Part shown: positions 54,658-62,615 of the stretch, one piece after another | How the letters are laid out: every line of letters begins with the position of its first letter | How positions within the stretch are numbered: position 1 is the stretch's first letter | Source of the DNA: Dyadobacter sp. CY326 | GTDB lineage: Bacteria > Bacteroidota > Bacteroidia > Cytophagales > Spirosomataceae | Length of the DNA stretch: 64,000 nucleotides | Direction of reading: 5' to 3' | Assembly (NCBI RefSeq): GCF_021390515.1 | Contig: NZ_JAJUXI010000008.1 | Coordinates: 124,001-188,000, forward strand | The notes under the pieces: model-generated | Told to the model about the DNA's origin: nothing | Databases searched by the model: none | What the model saw: only the letters and a program-made list of their open reading frames with translations | Program-made: the position numbers and the translations under genes

Positions 54658-55746
54658 TCAGAATGCAACTGATATGGAAGAGGTCAGAAAAAAGTTGTCT
54701 TTTTTAGTCGCAACATCTGTCCTTTCCAAAAATATCGCGTCCTTACTGCTCAGGTTTCGGGCTTCCACGCGACATAACACGCCCGGGAAAATGGCATAGT
54801 CAATGTTCGCCGAAACACCGAAAGTTTTGAATCCATGCGCTGTTCCTGTGGCAATGATCACGCCATTTTTATCTTGAAAATATTCACCCCGGGCTGCAAT
54901 GTTAACCCTTGACGAGGGCGAAAAGCGGGCGATGACCACGGGCACAAACCAGTTGTTGTAATCGCTGCTCCTCTTGGCTTTCTGCTCTGTCCCGTAGTCG
55001 AAACCCGTGGTGAGGCCAAACTTTTCAGTCAACTGGAAAATGCCGTAAAAGTTATGATAATAACGCATAAGCCTCAGACTGTCAGGCTTATCGTTTCCTA
55101 TGAATGTGCTGTAATTAAGCGTGACATTAGCAGCAGGTTTGTAAGTGATCTGCGTCCCGAAAGCCGGCGTTGTGTTGCCGTCAACCCGCTGGATTCTTTG
55201 CCAGCCGTTTAAATACATGCCCGACAAATAAAGCTTTTCATCTTTTGTGGTAAACCCCAGCTTTACACCCGATTCGAAATAAGGCGTGTTTTCTGCAACG
55301 AGGCTTCTTGTCAATGCCCAGTTATCTTTTCCAATTGCGCTTTCAAACCCGATGTGCGAAGGCATAATCCCTGCATCAACCCACAGGTTGGCATTTTTTG
55401 CAATTTTTAAACCGACATTGGCTTCATAAATGTTTTTAAGCACGCCCGGCTCAGCTGCATAATTCGCATTCATGTAAGTGCCAGTGGCCAGTGCCAGGTT
55501 GCCCCTGACGCGGTCAGTCGCGTAATTCGCTTTGATGAAGCCCAGGTTCAGATTAACCTCTCCCGCCCGGTTGAAATTGTAGAGAAAGCCCGGCGTTGTG
55601 TTGTTAAGCGGCCTGTTGAAATCATAATTGTAATAAGCTTCGGCATAACCGCTGATCGTCAACGGGTTTTTGGTTTCCGTCGAATCCTGAGCCAAAGCGG
55701 GTTGTAAAATCACCAATCCTAATGCACTGAATAATAAACTTTTCAT
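54658..55746 (-). CDS. Outer-membrane porin of the kdp locus (BBP2-like)
   Basis: A 362-residue protein from the ATG at 55746; the frame extends to 55827 but only the later start gives a signal peptide (MKSLLFSALGLVILQPALA). The mature protein has regular alternating beta strands with many Tyr and Asn (ISGYAEAYYNYDF, VNLNLGFIKANYA) and ends in SSISVAF, an outer-membrane insertion signal. It resembles the putative beta-barrel porin-2 group (PF07642). Placed between kdpC and kdpD, it may let potassium cross the outer membrane; this is inference from position. Confidence 0.82.
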   Translation of the reverse strand: MKSLLFSALGLVILQPALAQDSTETKNPLTISGYAEAYYNYDFNRPLNNTTPGFLYNFNRAGEVNLNLGFIKANYATDRVRGNLALATGTYMNANYAAEPGVLKNIYEANVGLKIAKNANLWVDAGIMPSHIGFESAIGKDNWALTRSLVAENTPYFESGVKLGFTTKDEKLYLSGMYLNGWQRIQRVDGNTTPAFGTQITYKPAANVTLNYSTFIGNDKPDSLRLMRYYHNFYGIFQLTEKFGLTTGFDYGTEQKAKRSSDYNNWFVPVVIARFSPSSRVNIAARGEYFQDKNGVIIATGTAHGFKTFGVSANIDYAIFPGVLCRVEARNLSSKDAIFLERTDVATKKDNFFLTSSISVAF

Positions 55747-55832
55747 TGAAAATTGTACTGTAAATGAATGTAGCGGCGCTTTGAAAAATTTGCTGGCCCC
55801 CGCGTCGCTGCTTGTGGGAACCGGCAAATTCC

Positions 55833-56390
55833 TTATAATTTCTCCAATGCCAAGTTGAGGCTCAGCACATTAACCGTCTGCGGGCCGAACATGCCGATCA
55901 ATGGCTTTTCCGTGTTGGAGTCAATGATCTGTTTGATTTTATCTTCGGACACTTTGCGCACGGATGCGATTCTTTTCACTTGCACCAATGCTGCCTTCGG
56001 CGAGATGTCCGGATCAAGTCCGCTGCCGCTGGCTGTCACAAGCTCAACCGGAATGTCTTTTTTGCTAACCGACGGATTATGGACCAGGAATGTATCAATG
56101 CGTGCCTGCACGATGCCCAGATATTCGGGGTTTGAAGGGCCTTTGTTGCTGCCGCCTGAGCCAGCCGCATTGTATTCCACAGCCGAAGGACGTGACCAGA
56201 AAAACCGATCTTCATTAAATTTTTGGCCAACATTGGCGTAATACTTTTTACCATTCGCAGTTACAACTTCACCCTGACCATTGTTGGGTGCCAACTGCGC
56301 AATTGCCCAGACGATAGCTGGATAAACCACACAAAAAAAGATCAGCGTAACGATTGTCAGTTTGATCGCAGGAAATATGTTCGTTTTCAT
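55833..56390 (-). CDS. kdpC: Potassium-transporting ATPase subunit C
   Basis: A 185-residue KdpC. One TM helix (about residues 9-31, ending VVYPAIVWAIAQ) anchors a periplasmic domain. F-x-W-S-R-P-S-A-V-E-Y-N-A-A-G-S-G-G-S-N near residue 68, V-T-A-S-G-S-G-L-D-P-D-I-S-P near residue 119 and the C-terminal V-N-V-L-x-L-N-L-A-L block are the conserved KdpC segments. KdpC stabilises the KdpA-KdpB complex. Its start is 570 bp from the kdpB stop because a toxin-antitoxin pair on the other strand fills the gap, so it may need its own promoter. Confidence 0.96.
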   Translation of the reverse strand: MKTNIFPAIKLTIVTLIFFCVVYPAIVWAIAQLAPNNGQGEVVTANGKKYYANVGQKFNEDRFFWSRPSAVEYNAAGSGGSNKGPSNPEYLGIVQARIDTFLVHNPSVSKKDIPVELVTASGSGLDPDISPKAALVQVKRIASVRKVSEDKIKQIIDSNTEKPLIGMFGPQTVNVLSLNLALEKL

Positions 56391-56430
56391 TTACTTAAAT
56401 TTTTAACTTTAAAAAAATATTTTGGAATCT

Positions 56431-56694
56431 ATGGAAGCATTGTTGCGCGTTCGTTCTTCTGAGTTCACGGACGAATTGATTAACAAAATCAGAACTTTAC
56501 TCAGTGGTTCGCAAGATTCAGAGATCACCATCAGCATTACTGAAAAGCCTTCATCCGGCATACTGCGTCTCGAAACCCGGGACGAGTACTTTTCACGGCT
56601 GGATAAGTCACTCGAAAATCTTGAAAAGGGCAATGTCATCACTTTCAACGGAGATGCGTTTGACCAATTTGCACGACACCTAGGTAATGAATGA
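56431..56694 (+). CDS. Antitoxin of a YoeB-type module, unassigned family
   Basis: An 87-residue protein from the ATG at 56431; a TTG at 56422 is a weaker alternative start. It has an N-terminal helical stretch (FTDELINKIRTLLSG), a short beta segment (SEITISI) and a C-terminal charged helix (RDEYFSRLDKSLENLEKG) followed by NVITFNGDAFDQFARHL. It is not an obvious YefM/Phd protein. Its role is inferred from position: its stop overlaps the toxin start by ATGA, the usual antitoxin-first coupling. It is divergent from kdpC with only 40 bp between starts. Confidence 0.7.
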   Translation: MEALLRVRSSEFTDELINKIRTLLSGSQDSEITISITEKPSSGILRLETRDEYFSRLDKSLENLEKGNVITFNGDAFDQFARHLGNE

Positions 56695-56957
56695 GCAGGA
56701 TTGTTTTTGATACGCTCGCAATCGAAGACCTGACCCAGTGGTCCAAAAGCGAAGCCCGGCTGGTTAAGAAAGTCTTCGAACTTATCACTGATATTCAGAA
56801 ACATCCCTTTGACGGAATTGGCAAGCCAGAAGGTCTGAAACATCAGTATAAGGGATGCTGGAGCAGGCGCATTACCGACGAGCACCGGCTGATTTACAAA
56901 GTGCTTTCCGATGGCGATATTTTCGTTTTGAGCGTTCATGGTCATTACGATCAGTGA
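56691..56957 (+). CDS. Txe/YoeB-family mRNA-cleaving toxin
   Basis: An 88-residue toxin of normal family length. GIGKPEGLKHQYKGCWSRRI and EHRLIYKV are nearly the YoeB consensus, including the catalytic Glu (in KPE), Arg (in SRR) and the closing His-Tyr (GHYDQ). YoeB proteins cut mRNA at the ribosome A site when freed from their antitoxin. It is on the plus strand inside the minus-strand kdp operon; its stop lies 3 bp from the convergent kdpB stop. All key residues are present, so it should be active. Confidence 0.92.
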   Translation: MSRIVFDTLAIEDLTQWSKSEARLVKKVFELITDIQKHPFDGIGKPEGLKHQYKGCWSRRITDEHRLIYKVLSDGDIFVLSVHGHYDQ

Positions 56958-56960
56958 TTT

Positions 56961-59000
56961 CTAAATCCAGATACTCACCAATAGGTCGATGACTTTGATG
57001 CCGATGAAGGGCACTAGAATTCCTCCCAGACCGTAGATGAAGAGGTTTCTTCTTAGTAGCGCGCTGGCGCCGATGGGCTTGTAAGCGACGCCTTTCAAAG
57101 CGAGCGGGATCAGGAACGGGATGATGATCGCGTTGAAGATCACTGCTGACAGGATTGCACTTTCGGGGCTGTTCAGACGCATGATGTTCAATCCTTGCAG
57201 CGCCGGAATACTTGCAATGAACAAGGCCGGAATGATCGCAAAATATTTGGCTACGTCATTGGCTATTGAGAAAGTGGTGAGCGTTCCGCGCGTCATCAGC
57301 AACTGCTTTCCGATTTCCACGATCTCGATCAATTTGGTCGGGTCGTTGTCCAGATCGACCATGTTACCGGCTTCTTTTGCAGCCTGCGTTCCGCTATTCA
57401 TTGCCACGCCTACGTCAGCTTGTGCCAAGGCAGGCGCGTCATTGGTGCCGTCACCCATCATGGCCACGAGCTTGCCGCCTTCCTGCTCTTTTTTAATGTA
57501 ATTCATTTTATCCTCCGGCTTGGCTTCGGCGATGAAATCGTCCACACCTGCTTTTTCGGCGATGAATTTGGCGGTCAGCGGGTTATCACCGGTTACCATC
57601 ACTGTTTTCACACCCATTTTACGAAGGCGCTCGAAACGCTCGCTAATGCCGGGTTTGATGATATCCTGCAATTCAATGACTCCCAGAACCCGCTCATTTT
57701 CAGAAACAACCAGTGGCGTTCCGCCATTATTTGAAATTGCTTTGACCTGCTCTTCAATTTCTGTCGGGAATTGATTTCGCGCATTGGTAACCAGTGTCCT
57801 GATGGAATCAAAAGCGCCTTTGCGAATCCGCGTATCTTCAAAGTCCACGCCTGAACTGCGCGTTTCGGCGGTAAACTTGATGAATTTCGGATCAGCTATC
57901 TGATAAGTCGAAGGAGTCGCATTCGCAAGTTCGAGGATCGATTTTCCTTCGGGCGTTTCATCGGCGATGGAGCTGAGCACGGCGGATTTTATAAAATGAT
58001 TTTCAGTAATGCCTTTGGCCGTGTGAAAATGGGTTGCCTTTCTGTTTCCAATGGTGATTGTGCCCGTTTTGTCAAGCAACAGCACATCAATGTCTCCTGC
58101 TGTTTCCACTGCTTTACCCGATTTGGTAATCACATTGGCACGCAATGCACGGTCCATACCAGCGATCCCGATCGCCGAAAGCAGCCCGCCAATCGTTGTC
58201 GGAATCAGACACACGAAGAGCGAAATGAATGCGGCAATGGTAATAGGCGTATTGGAGTAATCGGCGAATGGTTTCAAGGTGATGCAGACTATCACAAACA
58301 CCAGTGTAAATCCTGCCAAAAGAATTGTGAGGGCGATTTCGTTAGGCGTTTTCTGACGGCTTGCTCCTTCCACCAAAGCGATCATTTTGTCCAGAAAGCT
58401 CTCGCCGGGAGCGGTTGTCACCATCACTTTGATCCTGTCAGACAAAACTTTTGTTCCGCCGGTTACGCTGCTTTTATCGCCGCCCGCTTCACGGATCACC
58501 GGCGCAGATTCACCGGTTATGGCGCTTTCGTCAATCGTTGCCAGACCTTCAATGATCTCACCATCAGTTGGAATGTTATCACCGGCTTCGCAGATGAAGA
58601 CATCGCCTTTTTTCATTTGTGCTGACATCACATTTTGCGTCGAAACTGAGAAGCCTTGTTTGTTGTCAATGACCAGTTTGGCCGGCGTTTCTTCGCGTGT
58701 TTTCCGCAAACTGTCGGCCTGTGCCTTTCCGCGTGCTTCTGCAATGGCTTCTGCAAAGTTTGCAAACAGCAATGTGAGCAGCAGGATCAGGAATATGACA
58801 AAATTGTAGCCGAAACTGCCTTGCGTCGTATTGCCGGACAAGATCCAGATACAAACCGCGAACATGACAAACGTTCCTACTTCAACGGTGAACATCACCG
58901 GGTTTCGGAAGAGAATTTTGGGGTTCAATTTGATGAACGACTGCTTCAAAGCTTCGTTCACCAGATCCTTTTGGAACAAGGATGCGTTTTGATTTTTCAT
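56961..59000 (-). CDS. kdpB: Potassium-transporting ATPase subunit B
   Basis: A 679-residue P-type ATPase of subfamily IA. TM helices at about residues 34-56 and 62-82 precede the actuator domain with TGESAPV near residue 159; the phosphorylation site is LLLDKTGT near residue 306; the nucleotide domain has KGAFDS near residue 392; VTGDNPLTA and [21 protein letters not shown] close the P domain; three TM helices follow. KdpB hydrolyses ATP to drive potassium entry through KdpA. It lies 60 bp after kdpA. Confidence 0.98.
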   Translation of the reverse strand: MKNQNASLFQKDLVNEALKQSFIKLNPKILFRNPVMFTVEVGTFVMFAVCIWILSGNTTQGSFGYNFVIFLILLLTLLFANFAEAIAEARGKAQADSLRKTREETPAKLVIDNKQGFSVSTQNVMSAQMKKGDVFICEAGDNIPTDGEIIEGLATIDESAITGESAPVIREAGGDKSSVTGGTKVLSDRIKVMVTTAPGESFLDKMIALVEGASRQKTPNEIALTILLAGFTLVFVIVCITLKPFADYSNTPITIAAFISLFVCLIPTTIGGLLSAIGIAGMDRALRANVITKSGKAVETAGDIDVLLLDKTGTITIGNRKATHFHTAKGITENHFIKSAVLSSIADETPEGKSILELANATPSTYQIADPKFIKFTAETRSSGVDFEDTRIRKGAFDSIRTLVTNARNQFPTEIEEQVKAISNNGGTPLVVSENERVLGVIELQDIIKPGISERFERLRKMGVKTVMVTGDNPLTAKFIAEKAGVDDFIAEAKPEDKMNYIKKEQEGGKLVAMMGDGTNDAPALAQADVGVAMNSGTQAAKEAGNMVDLDNDPTKLIEIVEIGKQLLMTRGTLTTFSIANDVAKYFAIIPALFIASIPALQGLNIMRLNSPESAILSAVIFNAIIIPFLIPLALKGVAYKPIGASALLRRNLFIYGLGGILVPFIGIKVIDLLVSIWI

Positions 59001-59060
59001 TATGATTTTGAATGACTGAATGAGTCCGCGGTGGAACCGGAATGATTGAATGTTCTTGAT

Positions 59061-60746
59061 TTACATGCTGAAATATTCGGCAATCGGGCCCAGTGTCAGC
59101 GATGGGAAGAATGATAGGGCAGTAATGATCACGATCACGGCCATCACCATCATGCCAAATGTGGCCGAATCGGTGCGAAGCGTTCCTGCGCTTTCTGGGA
59201 TGTATTTTTTATTTGCCAAAAGTCCTGCGATAGCGATCGGCCCGATGATAGGGATGAAACGCGAAAGGATCAGGACAAAGCCTGTGGTAATGTTCCACCA
59301 TGGATTATTGTCGCCCAAGCCTTCGAAACCGCTGCCGTTGTTGGCCGCTGATGATGTATACTCATAAAGCATTTCACTGAATCCGTGGAAACCAGGGTTG
59401 TTCAAATTGGCCGAGGTAATTTCAGGAAAGGCAGCTGCGAGCGCTGTGCCTGCCAGGATCAAAAGCGGGTGCAGAAGCGCAACGATCATCGCAATTTTCA
59501 TCTCGCGGCCTTCGATTTTCTTACCCAAAAACTCCGGCGTACGACCTACCATCAGCCCGCTGATAAAGACTGCAAGAATGATAAAGATGAAGAAGTTCAG
59601 TATCCCGACGCCGCAACCGCCATAAAAGGCATTGGTCATCATGGCCAGCAATTGCGTCATTCCGGATAGCGGCATAGTGCTGTCGTGCATTGCATTGACC
59701 GAGCCGGTTGAGATGACGGTGGTGGCTATACTCCAAAAGCCGGAAGCCGCGCTCCCAAACCTTGCCTCTTTGCCTTCCATCGCACCTGCACCCATATCAA
59801 CGCCCATTTGCGCGATCGCCGGATTGCCTTGCATTTCCCAAATGATCGTCGGCACGCAGAGCAAAAGGAAACCGATGGTCATCACGCCAAAGATCATCCA
59901 GGCCATTTTCTTTCTTTTCAAAAAGAAGCCCAATGCGAAAATCATGGCTAATGGAATGATCATTTGGGAAAACATTTCAACCATATTGGTCAGGTAACTA
60001 GGGTTTTCCAGCGGGTGAGCCGAGTTGGTGCCATAAAAACCACCACCATTTGTTCCCAAATGTTTGATGGCGACGAATGCCGCAACCGGGCCGGTCGAAA
60101 CGCCCACCGTGTCACCCTGCATGCTGATAATGCTGTCTTTTCCTTCAAAGGTCATCGGCGTGCCGTTGAATGCTAACACGCTGGAAACCACGATAGAAGC
60201 TGGCAACAAAATACGCGTGCAGGAGATAATAAGCAGGTTGTAAAAGTTACCCAGCTTTTCGGCAGTCCGTTCTTTCAAGGCGATAAACAATATTACGGCT
60301 GCTGCCATGCCCGTTCCGGCGCTAACAAATTGCAGGAACATTAAAAACAACTGTGACAAATAACTGACGCCACTTTCACCCGAGTAATGTTGCAAATTAC
60401 AGTTGACAACGAAAGATATGCTGGTGTTGAATGCGAGGTCGGCGGTTTGTCCCGGGTTGCCATCGGGATTCAATGGCAGCCAGCCCTGATTCATCAGCAC
60501 AAACATGCCCAGTAAAAACCAGACAAAATTAATGGTCAGCAACGCCACCATATGCTGCTTCCAGTTCATTTCAGCTTTCCGATCTATTCCGCTAATCCGG
60601 AAAAATAAGGTTTCAAGAGGATTGAATACGGAGTCCAGCAGCGTTTTTTCGCCCGCGTAGACTTTCGCAATGTACTTTCCAAATGGAATGGCCATCAGGA
60701 TTGTAATTGCATACATGGCAATGACGCCTAAAATTTCTGTGTTCAT
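59061..60746 (-). CDS. kdpA: Potassium-transporting ATPase subunit A
   Basis: A 561-residue channel-like subunit with ten TM helices and four selectivity-filter-like loops, including NCNLQHYSGE near residue 116, GTNGGGFYGTNSAHP near residue 230, GGCGVG near residue 372 and AANNGSGF near residue 468. KdpA binds potassium with high affinity and hands it to KdpB. It starts 24 bp after kdpF. Confidence 0.98.
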   Translation of the reverse strand: MNTEILGVIAMYAITILMAIPFGKYIAKVYAGEKTLLDSVFNPLETLFFRISGIDRKAEMNWKQHMVALLTINFVWFLLGMFVLMNQGWLPLNPDGNPGQTADLAFNTSISFVVNCNLQHYSGESGVSYLSQLFLMFLQFVSAGTGMAAAVILFIALKERTAEKLGNFYNLLIISCTRILLPASIVVSSVLAFNGTPMTFEGKDSIISMQGDTVGVSTGPVAAFVAIKHLGTNGGGFYGTNSAHPLENPSYLTNMVEMFSQMIIPLAMIFALGFFLKRKKMAWMIFGVMTIGFLLLCVPTIIWEMQGNPAIAQMGVDMGAGAMEGKEARFGSAASGFWSIATTVISTGSVNAMHDSTMPLSGMTQLLAMMTNAFYGGCGVGILNFFIFIILAVFISGLMVGRTPEFLGKKIEGREMKIAMIVALLHPLLILAGTALAAAFPEITSANLNNPGFHGFSEMLYEYTSSAANNGSGFEGLGDNNPWWNITTGFVLILSRFIPIIGPIAIAGLLANKKYIPESAGTLRTDSATFGMMVMAVIVIITALSFFPSLTLGPIAEYFSM

Positions 60747-60770
60747 TTTACTAAGAATTGTCCTGTAGAG

Positions 60771-60848
60771 TTAAAATTTTTCGGGTTTGATCAGCACATA
60801 ACACATGTAGATGAATACGCCGATTGATACAATGAATAAGGCTGCCAT
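60771..60848 (-). CDS. kdpF: KdpF small stabilising subunit
   Basis: A 25-residue single-TM peptide (MAALFIVSIGVFIYMCYVLI then KPEKF). The hydrophobic stretch followed by a short C-terminal charged end with a final Phe matches KdpF, which stabilises the KdpFABC complex in the inner membrane. It sits immediately ahead of kdpA, 24 bp away, as in other kdp operons. Confidence 0.88.
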   Translation of the reverse strand: MAALFIVSIGVFIYMCYVLIKPEKF

Positions 60849-60852
60849 GATT

Positions 60853-60936
60853 TTAGATTTTTTCAAAAAATTTGACGGATTGATAAAACAGTGCGAAACA
60901 GGCGCAGCCCGCAGCGACTAAGAGGATTGTTAACAT
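60853..60936 (-). CDS. Unannotated 27-residue membrane micro-ORF heading the kdp operon
   Basis: ATG at 60936 to TAA at 60853 encodes MLTILLVAAGCACFALFYQS followed by VKFFEKI: one TM helix (about residues 2-18) and a short basic-aromatic tail. It ends 4 bp before the kdpF ATG, spacing typical of co-translated genes. It shares with KdpF a size below 30 residues, a single helix and a charged, Phe-containing end, but is not KdpF itself. It may be another accessory subunit of the pump. No family name is known to me. Confidence 0.6.
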   Translation of the reverse strand: MLTILLVAAGCACFALFYQSVKFFEKI

Positions 60937-61061
60937 CTTGTTTAATATTTGAGTGAATATTTAATCTGAATGTGTTGATACCAAACACGTTCCGCTTGCT
61001 CCACAGTATATCTAACAATCTGATTTACAATAACTTAAAATATTAAATCAAGCATTGACAC

Positions 61062-61092
61062 AAAAAAAGACCCTATCAAAATGATAGAGTCT
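61062..61092 (-). terminator. Terminator of the SPFH gene
   Basis: AGAC-C-CTATC and GATAG-A-GTCT pair around an AAAAT loop. On the minus strand seven T residues follow the stem. It lies 46 bp after the SPFH stop at 61139 and shields the kdp operon from read-through. Confidence 0.85.
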
Positions 61093-61138
61093 TATCAAAA
61101 TGGTTTTCGTTAGATGAAGCCCTCAGGCTTGCATTGTC

Positions 61139-62044
61139 TTACTTCTCATTCAGAATCAGTGGCACATTTCCTTTTCCTCCAAGCACGACAATCTTGGCAT
61201 TGGGAGAAGCGGCCAGTTCTTTTTGCGCTTTAATGCTCTCATATTGCAGCTGCCGGTCCGTCAGGCTCAATGCAATGATCGTTTGGTAATCGGCAATCCC
61301 GCGTGCTTCGACGCGCTTGCGCTCTGCTTCCTGCTTTTCTTTTTGGAGTACAAATTCCATTTTCTGCGCTTCCTGCTCGGCATTGATCTTGGACTCAATG
61401 GTCTTCTTGACCGATTCGGGAAGGTTAATGTTGCGGATCAAAAGTTGTTCGAGGATCAGGCCGCGGCCTTTGAAATCTTTGTCAATGGTCTGGTAAATCC
61501 GGTTTTGAAACTCGTCCCGCCTTTTGGAATAAAGCGCAACGGCATCGTAATAAACCGCATTATCGCGGATACGCGTTCGGGTGACGGGCCTTACAATCTT
61601 GTCCTTATAATCTGAGCCAATTCCTTTGTAGATCGCGGGCGCCTTTTCGGGCATGATCTTGTACAAAACAGTCAGGTCAATCACCACTTCCAGCCCGTCT
61701 GCCGAAAGAACGCGGATCGCATCGTCCCCTTGCAGTTCGCCTTCGCTATGCTGTGCGGACATGGTGTAATTCTGCGTCTTGGTGTCGAAAATCGTAACCT
61801 CAGCCAGTGGATTTACAAAATGGAGCCCGTTTTCAAGCACATTCGGACTGACTTTCCCGAACAATGACTGGACGCCGATCGTCCCAGCATCGATTTGCCG
61901 CACACCCGAGGAAATTATTCCGAGCAAAATGATAGCAGCACCCACAATTTTCAGAACAGGCGCATATCGCGATATATTTAATGGAGATTTAGAAAAAGCA
62001 AAACCAGCAAAAGCCACCAGAATTCCGATTGTCAGAATAAACAT
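61139..62044 (-). CDS. SPFH/prohibitin-family membrane protein
   Basis: A 301-residue protein with an N-terminal hydrophobic region (about residues 1-20) and a second one (about 28-46), then an SPFH domain (about 48-225): T-I-G-V-Q-S-L-F-G-K-V near residue 57, then V-T-I-F-D-T-K-T-Q-N-Y near residue 83, D-L-T-V-L-Y-K-I, the RPVTRTRIRD segment and LILEQLLIRNINLP. A coiled coil rich in Glu, Lys and Gln (KINAEQEAQKMEFVLQKEKQ) follows, as in prohibitins. It probably forms ring or cage assemblies in the inner membrane that guard proteases such as FtsH. It is monocistronic. Confidence 0.9.
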   Translation of the reverse strand: MFILTIGILVAFAGFAFSKSPLNISRYAPVLKIVGAAIILLGIISSGVRQIDAGTIGVQSLFGKVSPNVLENGLHFVNPLAEVTIFDTKTQNYTMSAQHSEGELQGDDAIRVLSADGLEVVIDLTVLYKIMPEKAPAIYKGIGSDYKDKIVRPVTRTRIRDNAVYYDAVALYSKRRDEFQNRIYQTIDKDFKGRGLILEQLLIRNINLPESVKKTIESKINAEQEAQKMEFVLQKEKQEAERKRVEARGIADYQTIIALSLTDRQLQYESIKAQKELAASPNAKIVVLGGKGNVPLILNEK

Positions 62045-62206
62045 GATAAATCAATTTATATCTTAGCTAAGTCACCGAAGATTATTTTTTGGCAACAAAC
62101 GCGTGCCGTTGCATGCCAGGTGAAAGCCACCCGACATAATGCTATCATTATCAAAATGTTAGTAAGTAAAAATACGATCATTCATGACTAAATATGCAAA
62201 AATCGG

Positions 62207-62242
62207 CCTATCATTTTGATTCGGTTTTATCAATATGATAGG
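62207..62242. terminator. Hairpin after the sulfatase remnant
   Basis: CCTATCAT-T-TTGAT pairs with ATCAA-T-ATGATAGG around an 8-nt loop, 13 bp with one mismatch. It begins 1 bp past the remnant's stop, and on the minus strand five T residues follow shortly, as in an intrinsic terminator. Confidence 0.65.
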
Positions 62243-62243
62243 A

Positions 62244-62507
62244 TTACAAAGAAAACCGGTCGGGCTTACCATCGAATGCCGGATTTTTGAAATAACCATT
62301 TCCCGGCCAAAGTGGCTTGATAAGGCCGCTTTCCCACAATGAATCAATGTTCGGGGTCCGGTGACATGGATTTCCGTAACAGGAAAGATTGGTGTAACCC
62401 AGATCGTCCGCCATAATGAAGACAATGTTGGGTTTTGTATTTTGTCCAAAACCTGTAAGCGAAACCAGAAAAGTCAGCGCGGCGATCAGGTAAAATCTGA
62501 TGTTCAT
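62244..62507 (-). pseudogene. Internally deleted sulfatase remnant
   Basis: An 87-residue product from the ATG at 62507. It begins with a good signal peptide (MNIRFYLIAALTFLVSLTGF) and a normal sulfatase start (KPNIVFIMADDLGYTNLSCYG, the metal Asp pair, then RTPNIDSLWESG). It then jumps to what looks like the last 20 residues of a sulfatase-type protein (KPLWPGNGYFKNPAFDGKPD). The C-x-P-S/T-R catalytic Cys and roughly 350-400 residues are missing, yet the frame is intact. It is probably inactive. Confidence 0.7.
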
Positions 62508-62615
62508 GGCATCAATGTTGTCCACCATAATAGAAGTGTAGTCAGGGTTTTTACCTACCTTGGATCATCTTACATTGAACATATTACCAACCACAACGCC
62601 GTAAAAGGATAGCAT

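Noticed and set aside
54516-54707. 63-residue plus-strand open frame near the porin
   Set aside because: It is basic and low in structure, runs into the porin antisense and lacks a ribosome site.
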